From: Marsupella aquatica
Taxonomy: Eukaryota; Marchantiophyta
Length of the DNA stretch: 64,000 nt
Direction: 5' to 3'
NCBI GenBank assembly: GCA_973895155.1
Contig: OZ316892.1
Coordinates: forward strand, 11,780,001-11,844,000
Part shown: one piece after another, positions 21,618-30,489 of the stretch
Layout of the letters: each line of letters begins with the position of its first letter
How positions within the stretch are numbered: position 1 is the stretch's first letter
Position numbers and translations under genes: made by a program
Notes under the pieces: model-generated
Told to the model about the DNA's origin: nothing
Databases searched by the model: none
Seen by the model: the letters and a program-made list of their open reading frames with translations, nothing else

Positions 21618-22128
21618 CGTGACCAGCAGCTGAAAACCCTTGGCATTCCCAACCAGCTATGATCAAATCAAGGGAGCCAAGAAGGGTTAAGTGCCAGTGC
21701 TGGACAAGCTGGATATCTGGAGGGAAGAAAGAAAATGCAGACTTCCATGCACTATGTGGTAACTGCTGGGGAAATCGCTCTGAAAATTCCAGCAGACGGG
21801 ATTCAGCCACTTGCCTTGCACCTGGATCAATATCCACATAGATGTACTGCTTCACCACCATGCTAGACTTTAGGAGAGCTTCCAGGCCTGTAGAAATGCC
21901 ACCAAAAAGCTCAAGCAATGTAAGGCCATCTGAAGGAGGAGTCCATGTAACTGGTGCGCTCAAGATTGGGGCTATTGGTTGGCCATTGTGCTGCCCTAGA
22001 TCCTCAAATTTGCGCAATGCAGCCACCAAAGGTCTATGGGCTGCTTGGAGCCGTTGTACCACCTCTGGTTGATGATCCACGTGGCTGGAAAGTGCTACTA
22101 TACGTGCAGCAGCATGTGCAATAGCCAC
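21493..22128 (-). CDS. Gypsy-encoded C5 DNA methyltransferase, N-terminal half
   Basis: About 211 codons in the protease frame, after a TAG at 22156-22158. Motif I is LLELFGGISTG (about 71-81), the S-adenosylmethionine loop. Motif II has the acidic YVDIDPGARQ. The catalytic loop reads AGWECQGFSAAG, with the nucleophile Cys codon at 21643-21645. Motif VI is GYIIEN (about 200-205). The frame then stops and the fold continues in the next frame (17649-21617), displaced by one base. The C-terminal AHRxRxFW motif resembles animal and plant DNMT3 rather than DNMT1, CMT or DRM. The usual Pro before the catalytic Cys is Glu here. Likely role, inferred: methylation of the element's or host's DNA. Confidence 0.9.
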   Translation of the reverse strand: MAIAHAAARIVALSSHVDHQPEVVQRLQAAHRPLVAALRKFEDLGQHNGQPIAPILSAPVTWTPPSDGLTLLELFGGISTGLEALLKSSMVVKQYIYVDIDPGARQVAESRLLEFSERFPQQLPHSAWKSAFSFFPPDIQLVQHWHLTLLGSLDLIIAGWECQGFSAAGHGAGQHDSRSGLFTALVQILTWAQSLYPAVGYIIENKYSISV

Positions 22129-22155
22129 CTCATCATCATCCTCCTCAATCCAATC

Positions 22156-23187
22156 CTACAATGGGTGGTTGACATAGGTAGCTGTGTGCACTGCTTTCAA
22201 CACACAGTGGTGAGCCATAGGTGTATGGGCACCATGCAAATCAAGTGGAATGTAGCCCAAGTGTGAGCCATCCGTATGCCAATCAACTCTGTAGTATGCA
22301 TGCTCATGCCAATTGTCAATGGTAAAACCTGGTGGGAACAAAGCCTCCTGGCCAATGAGCACATCATACGTAGTGGCATTGGTAACCAAACATCTGACTG
22401 GGAAATGCAATTCCTGATCTGTACCTCCATTAAAAGTGAGAGTGAGTAAAGTAGAACTCTCACCCAGCACATCCTCCACAGTGCCACTAGCAGTCCGAAT
22501 GTGCCACCTGGATTGCTGTAAATGATCAGTCAACAGTCCCATCTTCTTGGCAAACTGAATGCCCACTATCACTGGTTGAGCACCTGTGTCTAGCATGACC
22601 ACCTGAGGAGTGTGACCCTCCAACTTGACTGCTGAATTCCTGTTGTCAACAATGGCAATGGTGGTGGAAACTAAAGTCCTGTCACTAGGCACCACTTTTG
22701 GCAAATGATGAGGTACCTTGTGAAGGGAGTTAGTGTCCACGGTCTTTCCACTCAACAACATAGCCAGGAAAGATGGAGCAACATGACCAGAATCAAGTGT
22801 AGCTCTGGTCACACAATCAGCAGCAATCGGTACTGGGGCAGCCAAACCAGTGGAAACATGTAAAGGAGAAGAAAAAGGTCCAGTATGTACATGAGATTGG
22901 ACCTCCAAAACCGGTGTCACAGGGGCTGATGAAGAATGCAGTGAGCCCTCTAGCGCTCTGATGACAGCTCTAGCATCCAGCTGTAAATCATGGCAACTGA
23001 AAAGTGGAGTTGTAAGAATCCTTTGTGCCATACCGGAGGTGAAATGCTCAAGCAGCTCAGGAGAAACAACTCCCTGTGAAATGTCAGCAGCACCTGGTGG
23101 TGGAATGGATGTAGCTGCAGCTCCCTCCCCCCTCGCCAACAAGGTGCGCTCTTCAGCAAGTGTGCGTGGCTGAAAAGATTGGGGCAT
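22156..23187 (-). CDS. Gypsy aspartic protease region
   Basis: A frame of 343 codons that starts overlapping the end of gag by about 35 bases, displaced by one base. The retropepsin active-site motif VMLDTGAQPVIVG is near residue 205, followed by the flap region and YDVLIGQEAL (about 286-295), typical of gypsy-type proteases. The first 150 residues are a Pro/Ser/Ala-rich linker without a recognised domain. It ends at TAG 22156, after which the same frame continues into the methyltransferase, so the stop probably arose from CAG. It would cleave the Gag-Pol polyprotein. Confidence 0.88.
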   Translation of the reverse strand: MPQSFQPRTLAEERTLLARGEGAAATSIPPPGAADISQGVVSPELLEHFTSGMAQRILTTPLFSCHDLQLDARAVIRALEGSLHSSSAPVTPVLEVQSHVHTGPFSSPLHVSTGLAAPVPIAADCVTRATLDSGHVAPSFLAMLLSGKTVDTNSLHKVPHHLPKVVPSDRTLVSTTIAIVDNRNSAVKLEGHTPQVVMLDTGAQPVIVGIQFAKKMGLLTDHLQQSRWHIRTASGTVEDVLGESSTLLTLTFNGGTDQELHFPVRCLVTNATTYDVLIGQEALFPPGFTIDNWHEHAYYRVDWHTDGSHLGYIPLDLHGAHTPMAHHCVLKAVHTATYVNHPL

Positions 23188-24829
23188 GACAGCTGGCTCT
23201 AGTCAGAGGACCGGCAGCAAGACCAGCAGCCTGTACAATGCGGCGTGTGGGAGCAATACAGGAGGCAGCACTGGCCTGCTGGTAAGCAAAATAGGAAGGG
23301 CAGAATGAATCTGAAAATTCTGCTGTAAGGCCAGGCTGTGGAGCAGAGGACAGCACACACTCACCCATATGAGCACCAAATGGTAAGCCATAGAAAGAGT
23401 GGGGTAGAGGTGCTGAACTGTCAGCGGTGCCTGGGCCAGGGATGGGTTGCACGTGACCAGCCGATTGAGAAGGACCAACAGAGGCAGTGGACTTGCCTTT
23501 GATGTTGGCAAGTTGGGCACGTAAGGACTCAACTTCATGAGTCAAAGACTGGAGTTGAGTTGCCTGTGCGTTGTGAGCCTCCTTCTGAGCTGGTTGCTTC
23601 TGTGGCTGCTTGGGCAATTTGTTAGCATCGGGTGCTTTGCCACTGGAAGGAGGAGCAGTGGATGCAGTAGGAGCCCTCCTAGCTGGTGGGGGAGTGGAAA
23701 CAGGAGTAGGATGAGTGGCCTGCTGTCATAGCTGCTTCCTCTCAGGGAATTTGGCAAAATAGACTGCCTCCAAGTGGCTCACTTTTCCGCAAAAATCACA
23801 AGATAGGTCCTCAGCAACAATATCACATTCATTAGCCTTGTGATTAGGGTTACCACAGTAGTTGCAAGATGACAGCATGAAAGCAGCATGTGCTGGCTTG
23901 GTCTTGGAACCATACTGTGGCACACGGGGAGGAGTGACCAGTGTAGGGGCAGCAGCCTGGTACCTGGATCGCGGTGGACGTGCAATATTGGCCTCATAAT
24001 GTGCATGGGCCAACTCAAGTTTCTCAGCAGTGTCATAGACATTGAGCAAGGTGTACCTGTCTCCAAACTCTGAGAATACTTGTTGCAACACTTGCGAATG
24101 GAGAGCTGGTGTGCCCTCCAATGCGCGAAGATAGCGATGAGCAGCTTCCAGGTCAGTGATGCTCTGGGTGTCCTCCTTCAGCTTGAGAAGTCGGCGATAC
24201 ATCATCTTCAATGTTTCATCGCGCTGCCTCACAAAGGTGGCCAACTGCATGATTTTATCAGCACTCTTGATTGGGAATTCTAATTCAAGAACCTGAAAAA
24301 ACTCAGCCACTGGATCAACAAAGGCAAGAGAATCAATGGTGGGAGAAATGCCTGATGTAGCCTGTGCCAAGACAGTGGGAGTAACTGGCGCAGTGGTGGG
24401 AACTGGAGTAGGAGGGGAAGTGGCAGGAGCAACAGCATGGGCTGCAATGGCATTCTGTAAGGCCAATTGTGAGGCTGCCGCAATTGCATTGGCATAGGTA
24501 GGGTTAGGCAACTGTGTGACAGCAAGCAGCCGTTGAGAATGCTGCTCATACACATCCAAAGCCTCATGGTGCACATACCTGGCTAGCTGCTTAAATGCAA
24601 ATGCATTTGTGAAATTGTTGCCATACTTCAACTCCAATTCGTAAACGACAGTGTAGAAAGTGGATTTGAACTCACGTAAAGAGACAGTGCCTGGCCGCCC
24701 GCTGAAGCGCTCAATGCGGCCAGATGAGTGGCTGGCATCCATGCTGTATGTCGGTGAAGCAGGAACAACCACTGATGCAGAAGGGGTAAATGGCAATGAA
24801 GTGATAGCAGGCTTGGGAGTAGTGGTCAA
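23153..24829 (-). CDS. Gypsy Gag with two zinc knuckles, one in-frame stop
   Basis: It starts at ATG 24829 and reads 367 codons to a TGA at 23726-23728, then continues in the same frame to 23153. The stop is probably a single C-to-T change at CGA. Residues 40-110 and 180-300 form the Gag capsid-like region, with a central Ala/Pro/Thr-rich linker. A CCHC knuckle (CNYCGNPNHKANEC) lies near 320, and a second incomplete one (CDFCGKVSH) near 341. The stretch after the stop is rich in Pro/Gln and predicts a short helix. It would assemble the particle and bind RNA. Nothing indicates an envelope gene. Confidence 0.85.
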
Positions 24830-25529
24830 GCGACCGCCAAATGGAGCAGAAGGATTGCGTGGTGTGGGTGCTGCTGCTGTCTGTGGACGTCGTCAAAATT
24901 GCCGAGACTCCAATGAAATTGGCACCAATGGTCGTGGATCACTTCGTAAATGGTACCTGGGTGTCGGTGGCGATGTGCTGCTACCTCCTGGCACGTCGGC
25001 TGACATGCTGCATGCTCACCTGGGTGCCAATGGGAAAGAAACTGACAAGAAAAAGAAATGGCAGCCCCAAGGCTAGGAAATAAACAGTGCGAGGCAGAAA
25101 TGTGTCGAATGTGTAAACACACAGAAAAACCATCGGCAAAGAAAAGACCCTTAAAAACTCCAATTGGACTGGTGTTGTGCTTGCTGGATTGACTGTCTGA
25201 TGAATATGCCAGGCCCTCAGCTTTATGCAGATGACACGTGGCGGCAGCAAAGAAATCCAGAAAAATGGGCCCTTAAAAATGTAAACCTGGGCCCCCCTTA
25301 AGTGTATACATCGGCCTTTTCAAATGTATAAACATGGGGCCCGGTTAAGTGTATACATCGGGCCCCGATGTGGACCCGGGAACTGGCAGCAGGTCGATCG
25401 TCGCACGGCGAAAAAGTGAGAAAGGCCGAAAAAGGGGAAAATAGCCGAGGCAAGCTCGCAGGTGGCCGGAAAGAGGAGAAAAGACGTCGCGAGGTAGGGC
25501 AAAAAAAACGGGGCCCTCTTAATGGCATG

Positions 25530-25925
25530 AGCCCTCCATAGGGCTTCGTGCCCCACCTTATGTGCTCCCGAAAAGGGGCTATGAACTCCCCCCTCCTCTC
25601 CTTCAATGCAATTTGGGCCTCGTGCCCTGGCAAAAGACTCCAGTGTGAGGAGTCAAGTGTACTCCTCCCCCTCCCTGCTTTAATTACTCCATAGGGCCTC
25701 GTGCCCTGGTGACAGTATGCCCGAAGGCAAGGGAGTCGAGTGTACTCCCCTCCCCTGCTTCAATGTTGCTTAGGGCCTTGTGCCCTCTCCTGGCACCCTC
25801 GCTCCCCCTCCTTCTTTACTGCAGCATAGGGCTTCGCGCCCTCTCCTGGCACACTCGCGCTGCCTTGTGCTCGGCTCCCCTTCCCCCCATGCTTTAATTC
25901 TCCATAGGGCTTTGTGCCCTCTGTC
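25530..25925. repeat. Leader repeat, about 78-bp period
   Basis: Six occurrences of a GGGC(C/T)T(C/T)G(T/C)GCCC core, most preceded by (C)ATA or TTA, lie at about 25541, 25616, 25694, 25773, 25829 and 25907 (spacings 75, 78, 79, 56, 78). Each core is a small inverted repeat. Confidence 0.75.
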
Positions 25926-26362
25926 CTCTCGCTTGCTTATGGCAGGGCAAAAAGAAAGGGAGTCGAGGCAGGAAAAATGGGCGAGAAAATGCCGAAAAAG
26001 GGAAGAAACATCCCGGATTGAGGAGGGACTACGGCCGGTAAAGGGAGATACAGCCGAGGCAAGGGCATGGTGCCCTATGCACGGCCTGTGCAGGGCGTCG
26101 CGAGGCAACAAAACGGGCTCAACGGCAGCCGTGGCCGAAAAGTGGCAACAAACACAAAACGGCCCCAAAAGCAGTCGAGGCAACGGTTGATGCAATGTCG
26201 GCAGCAGCAGGTTGTGGCCGGAATGTGAAGGGCCAACGGCCTACAAACCACGGGTTGCAGTCGGGAGGTGGTCGTGCGGCAAACGGCAGTGACAGTCGGA
26301 AGCAGCAAAGGAGTCGCGGATGCAACCGGAAAAGGAACTCCTGACCCCTTCGGAAGCATGGA

Positions 26363-26390
26363 TATGTGTATACACTTAAGTATACACATA
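26363..26390. repeat. Perfect 11-bp-arm palindrome in gypsy leader
   Basis: TATGTGTATAC and its exact complement GTATACACATA flank a 6-base loop ACTTAA. It could form a hairpin in the 5' RNA leader. Confidence 0.85.
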
Positions 26391-26511
26391 ACCACATAAA
26401 CCCATAACTTTCATTCCGTCGCTCCAATGTTCGTCAAAGAAATTGCAATGGCTTCACCAAAAATTGTCAAAATCGCCACGAGCAATCTTCTTCCCGTCAC
26501 CGCTAACTCGA

Positions 26512-26525
26512 CAGTTCTTCTTGAA
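26512..26525 (-). promoter_or_regulatory. Self-complementary primer-site candidate of the gypsy element
   Basis: On the minus strand TTCAAGAAGAACTG begins exactly at the edge of repeat A1. Its perfect complement lies about 145 bases upstream in the same RNA, inside A1 (26669-26682). No sequence beginning TGG and matching a tRNA 3' end is present at this border. This resembles the self-primed Tf1/sushi class, in which the RNA 5' end folds back onto the primer site. That function is inferred. Confidence 0.6.
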
Positions 26526-26882
26526 TAAAAGGCGTAAGAGAAACAATTGTACTGAAATTGAATCGAAAACCGGCAAGATACCAAGATCGGCCGGGAGCAT
26601 CTAACGAATCACTGTGTGAATCCCGTGTATGGAACCGACGAGCACTGTCTGAGCTCTGTCAACAGCGATTCAAGAAGAACTGAAAACCCACAAAGAAAGA
26701 CATGCCCTAAGCAAGCAAAGTCCTGGCGTCACACTAACAAGCACATTTGCTTCAAGAACGGCCCAGACTTGCTACAAGAACATGTCGCTAACTCAGGTAG
26801 TACACTAACCCTAACTACATACCTAGGGGGTAGGCGAGGGACATGCCGATGTGCATAAGAGGCACTGTCCCTCGGCATGACA
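26525..26882 (-). repeat. Gypsy terminal repeat A1 (358 bp)
   Basis: The rightmost segment of the element, matching A2 (17074-17431) at about 97%. It starts at ATAAAAGG and ends CATGACA against the copia target duplication. No B segment accompanies it. Confidence 0.95.
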
Positions 26883-26886
26883 CTGC

Positions 26887-27098
26887 AGTGTTGACAGCTT
26901 CAGCCCAAAACTCATGTGGTAAGCATGATTGACTCAACATACTCCTCGAGCGGTCCAATAGTGTTCGGTTGAGTCTCTCAAAAATACCATTCTGCTAAGG
27001 AGTATAACTTGTTGTGAGATGGTAGGTAATCCCCTGCTCCTTATAATACGTTCCAAATTCCCCGGAACTATATTCACCGCCGTTATCCGATCAAAGAT
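26887..27098 (-). pseudogene. Copia integrase core fragment between the two insertions
   Basis: A short piece of copia pol. On the minus strand it reads SDNGGEYSSGEFG, then YTP-stop-QNG and LNRTLLDRSRSML, which holds the second catalytic Asp and the Glu-region context of the integrase. It ends at VNTA, where the gypsy element entered. Stops at about 27000 (CAG to TAG) and 27092 (CGA to TGA) break the frame. The last five bases of the interval (AAGAT, 27094-27098) are the E2 target duplication. Confidence 0.9.
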
Positions 27099-28209
27099 TG
27101 TCACTTGCCTCTCCAACGGTTAATACGTGCAAACCGCACTTTTCTTCGCTTAAACCGTTGGTATCGTATTACGGGGTCGTGGAGGGACGCTATTTGGATT
27201 CTTTTCACACCAGGATGAGTATTTTGGTTTCCGCTCCCGGAAATGTAGGTTTTGATCAAGTCTACCGACTACCCTCACCCCACAGCTTTTGATCAAGTCC
27301 TGCCGACTACCCCACTACACCTTCACTCGGAGTCACCCAAAGAGTGCTGTCACCACCCCTACTCACAAGGCCGACTCAAACCAAGCAAGTTTCTTCAAAT
27401 CATAGAACGGGAGAACACAATTCGGAAAGCGAAAAAGGGAGAAGGAACACACAACAAAAGCCCATCAAGTCAAATGTACAGATCCATATCTCTTGGGAAA
27501 AACGATACACATTGCATGAGTAACCCGGCCTCCTGCCGTCTACTCAACTCCTGCCTCTCCGGACAATGAGTATGGCTCCCCCTCACTACTCTGAACACGC
27601 TTTCAAACTCCTCAGGCTCCACTCTATCCCTCCTTGCTAACTTCACACTGAGTCCCCCTAACTACTTCGGGGCTATCCCCCTAAATACTGAAAAATCACA
27701 CCAAAGCACCCCTCACAGGGTCACAACGGTGGCGGCTACCCTAGCGGCGCCGCTAAAACCTTGCACTAAGAGAAATCCTTAAACTGAAGAGGAGCATGCG
27801 GCACACACATGCTGCTAAAACCCTAAACCCAAAACAAGGGGGCCGACGGTGCCTTCGACGGCGCCCCAACAGTACACGTGAACCCTGAAAGTGAGAGGCA
27901 CCCCAAAATGGCCGAAACTAGGTGCCCTTCCAAGTGCACACCTGAGCTCACCCCTGGATAGCTCTTCTTTTCCTGCTTCCGAATCACTAAGTCGCTCCCT
28001 CAACGGACTTCAGACGCCTGAGTTATGGCCGTTTCCGTACCGCAAAAACATAAGTTCTCCAGGCCATAACTTGCTCATCCTGGCTCCGTTTGAGGAGCGC
28101 CGCCTCTTGTTGGAATCAGCTCCGCGAGCTCATCCCAACAAGCCCATGAGTGACCCCCCACTAAAATGTTGGAAATCTGGAGGCCGTACACCCACGTCCG
28201 TACGCCTAT

Positions 28210-30066
28210 CTAATCCTCCTCTTCTTCTTCGCTCTCGGTGCCCGGACTTGTGCCCCGTGAGTGGTCCTCCTCCTCATCACTCACGGGAGTGAGTGCCACC
28301 GTACTTTTCTTCTTCTTCGACGGAGTACTCTTAGTGCTGCTGCTCCCGCGCTTCCTCAAAGCAGCCAAGGCCTGCCACGCCTTGATGTACCCCTCACCAA
28401 TTGTGTCCTTCCAGAGGGTAGCCTCTTCTCCGGACCGCAACTCCAACGGTAGAACTTGCCCCGTGGCCATGGGAGTCCCGGGGGTGACAGACCTGGGTGG
28501 CATCCCCGTACTGACCTGAGCCTCCCGTAACGATTTCCGTACCTCCCGGAGCTTCTTCTCCAAGCTCTTACTCTTCTCCTGACTCTTCTTGGCTCCATCC
28601 AACAAGGGTCCATACTTCCCACTAACCTCCTTCACCACCATCTCGATAGCTTGGGAGATCACATCCGGGGAAAGTGTGGAGCCAGGTGTGCCGGGACTCT
28701 TCCGTTTCCCTAGACTCAGGGCCTCACTTCTCTTCGCTCGTGTCTCAAAGGCTGCCACCTGACTCCGTAGTGCTCCCACCTGGTTCCTCCACTCCATCAC
28801 TTCTCCAGAATTTTGCTTCTCTTTGGCCAATGCTTGCCTCAACGCTCCTACTTCTTCTGCTTCCTTGGCCTTGGTGGACAAAGCTCCCTTCAAGTTGGTG
28901 ATCTCTACGTGAGCTGCATTGATGTGCCTGACCTTCTCATGAATGGTCTGCTCCTTGGTCTTGATCACCTCCTTCAGTGACAGGATGCTCTGCTCTAACG
29001 TCTCTACTTTGACTGTGGCGTGCTTGAGAGACTCCCTCAATGCGTGGACTAGCTTGAGTCCCTCGTGGACTCCCTCTCTGAAATCCCGTAGCTCTGCCAA
29101 GTAAACATCCGGAATGTTGTATTCCAGAGGCTGTTTCGGATCTCCCACGAGTGATTCAAGCCACTCCAATGTGCAATCATCCTCCTGGTTCTCTTCTTCT
29201 CTATTATCCTCCCCACCAGCAGACAATGATTCCTCCGTGAGCTTCCCTAAAACGGTAGTGGCAATACTCCGGATCTCCGTGGTGAGAGATGATCCCGTGT
29301 CTTCATGCCCCGGAGAACCAATCAACCCTTCTGCCCTGGCCAATACAAATGACCCCATCAAATGTACAGCCCCACCTGGTTTCACACTCCCGGGCTCAGC
29401 GGCCAATAGCTTCTTCAATCCGTAGCACCACCATCCGTACACATGGGCTGGGTAGTTCTTGATGTCCATAGCTACCACGAAATGCTCCTCATTCAGCACT
29501 CCGGATTGCACGTTGCCAAGAACCCGTTGATGCACCTTGGCCAGGAAGCCCTTATACTCAACATCCTTGACAGCAGAAAGAGGGATGGCGGTGGTGGAGG
29601 TAGGATTGGTCACCCAAGTGGCCACCATTTTCAACGTGAGTTCTCCCCTGATATTCCGAGGTGTGAATGAGAATTTCTGATTCTCAAGAAACAATAGCTT
29701 AGCCAACTCCACATGGGGCACTACACGTTTGAGACATTCAAAGTAGATTCCCTCCGTTCGGAACTCCATCCCGGCCTCAATGTCCCAGCTCTTCCCTGAA
29801 GGGATGGTAATCTCCACCTTCATGAATTCTGTAAGCCCGGTGGCTTGGAAAATGTTCCGACAATCCTCCATCACCTTGGTGGAGGTCTTGGGATAAATTC
29901 GACGAAAAATCTTCCTACCCACCGGTGAGGAACCCGCTGCCAATCCCGTGCTCATCATAACTTCTCTCTCTTCCCTTTCCCGTGTAATCCGAGTCTCCAC
30001 GTAGTCACGGTAAGCAGCCTTGTATCTCCGAATGCGTGACGCACTAAACTCTGGTTGATCTAGCAT
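28210..30066 (-). CDS. E2 protein: intact uncharacterised coiled-coil protein (618 aa)
   Basis: An uninterrupted frame from ATG 30066 to the stop at 28210. The E1 protein shows high identity throughout, with most differences conservative, which indicates selection on the protein while the family was active. Approximate regions: 1-45 basic/acidic helix (RIRRYKAAYRDYVETR); 65-255 globular, with a WCYGLKKLL stretch; 255-285 acidic; 325-455 long heptad-like coiled coil; 470-540 helical with Lys clusters; 540-600 Ser/Thr/Pro/Lys; the end is a run of Glu. I recognise no catalytic motif, zinc finger or membrane segment. It may be a Gag-like structural protein of a non-autonomous retroelement, or an accessory DNA-binding protein. 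Both ideas are inference. Confidence 0.85.
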   Translation of the reverse strand: MLDQPEFSASRIRRYKAAYRDYVETRITREREEREVMMSTGLAAGSSPVGRKIFRRIYPKTSTKVMEDCRNIFQATGLTEFMKVEITIPSGKSWDIEAGMEFRTEGIYFECLKRVVPHVELAKLLFLENQKFSFTPRNIRGELTLKMVATWVTNPTSTTAIPLSAVKDVEYKGFLAKVHQRVLGNVQSGVLNEEHFVVAMDIKNYPAHVYGWWCYGLKKLLAAEPGSVKPGGAVHLMGSFVLARAEGLIGSPGHEDTGSSLTTEIRSIATTVLGKLTEESLSAGGEDNREEENQEDDCTLEWLESLVGDPKQPLEYNIPDVYLAELRDFREGVHEGLKLVHALRESLKHATVKVETLEQSILSLKEVIKTKEQTIHEKVRHINAAHVEITNLKGALSTKAKEAEEVGALRQALAKEKQNSGEVMEWRNQVGALRSQVAAFETRAKRSEALSLGKRKSPGTPGSTLSPDVISQAIEMVVKEVSGKYGPLLDGAKKSQEKSKSLEKKLREVRKSLREAQVSTGMPPRSVTPGTPMATGQVLPLELRSGEEATLWKDTIGEGYIKAWQALAALRKRGSSSTKSTPSKKKKSTVALTPVSDEEEDHSRGTSPGTESEEEEED

Positions 30067-30489
30067 CCATGCATCCCGAAATCAATTTCTCAATCACCAA
30101 TCCCGTCACCCGTGGCAATGTCAATTCCCTGGCCCGAAACAGCCCCCGTAGCCCGATCACTTAAATTCTCTCAATTTCCCGTCACTACTCCGTGCGGCCG
30201 CCACTAATGCCTGGAAGAATGACGCCAGCAAGCCCCACTAATCCACCATGAAAGAGAGAGCTTCAAAAATAATTAGAATCTGGAGAGAGCTTCCGGCAAG
30301 AGAGAGAAGAACCCCGTTTTTGCTTTCGGCAATGAGAGGGTCGTGCAAAAGGAAGAGGGAAAGAAAAAGGAAGGAAAAAAAAATAGAACCGAAAAAACTC
30401 CTGGCGCCTTCGCCATGCGCCCCGGCCCATTTCTCGGGCCTTACCCTTGCGTCCTCCTGCGCGCGGCCCTATGCAGGGCGCGCGGCCAT

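Larger units (their letters stand above)
24830..26511 (-). other. Gypsy 5' leader
   Basis: About 1.7 kb between the primer-site candidate and the Gag ATG, GC-rich and without a convincing frame. It contains a degenerate 78-bp tandem repeat (25530-25925), several TGTATACA-containing palindromes, and CGCGAGG/CCCTATGCA words also found in the leaders of E1 and E2. Confidence 0.7.
16898..26882 (-). mobile_element. Ty3/gypsy element with DNA methyltransferase and PHD finger
   Basis: A 9985-bp insertion in the copia pol gene. It is bracketed by the 4-bp direct repeat CTGC (16894-16897 and 26883-26886); removing it and one CTGC restores the copia reading frame. The ends are TGTCGTG and CATGACA. Minus-strand order: repeat A1, leader, Gag with zinc knuckle, aspartic protease, C5 DNA methyltransferase, reverse transcriptase, RNase H, integrase, PHD finger, G-tract, repeat B1, GC, repeat A2, repeat B2. 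The integrase follows the reverse transcriptase, which identifies Ty3/gypsy. Repeat copies are about 97-99% identical and only two stops and two frame changes are seen, so the insertion is fairly young. Confidence 0.95.

Noticed and set aside
21619-22128. Methyltransferase as an adjacent host gene rather than part of the element
   Set aside because: Its frame continues from the protease frame and its second half is fused in frame to reverse transcriptase, all inside the target duplications.
25530-25925. Regular ~78-bp repeats considered as a CRISPR-like array
   Set aside because: Plant retrotransposon leader; the repeats are degenerate, spacers are not unique inserts, and no Cas genes exist in this context.
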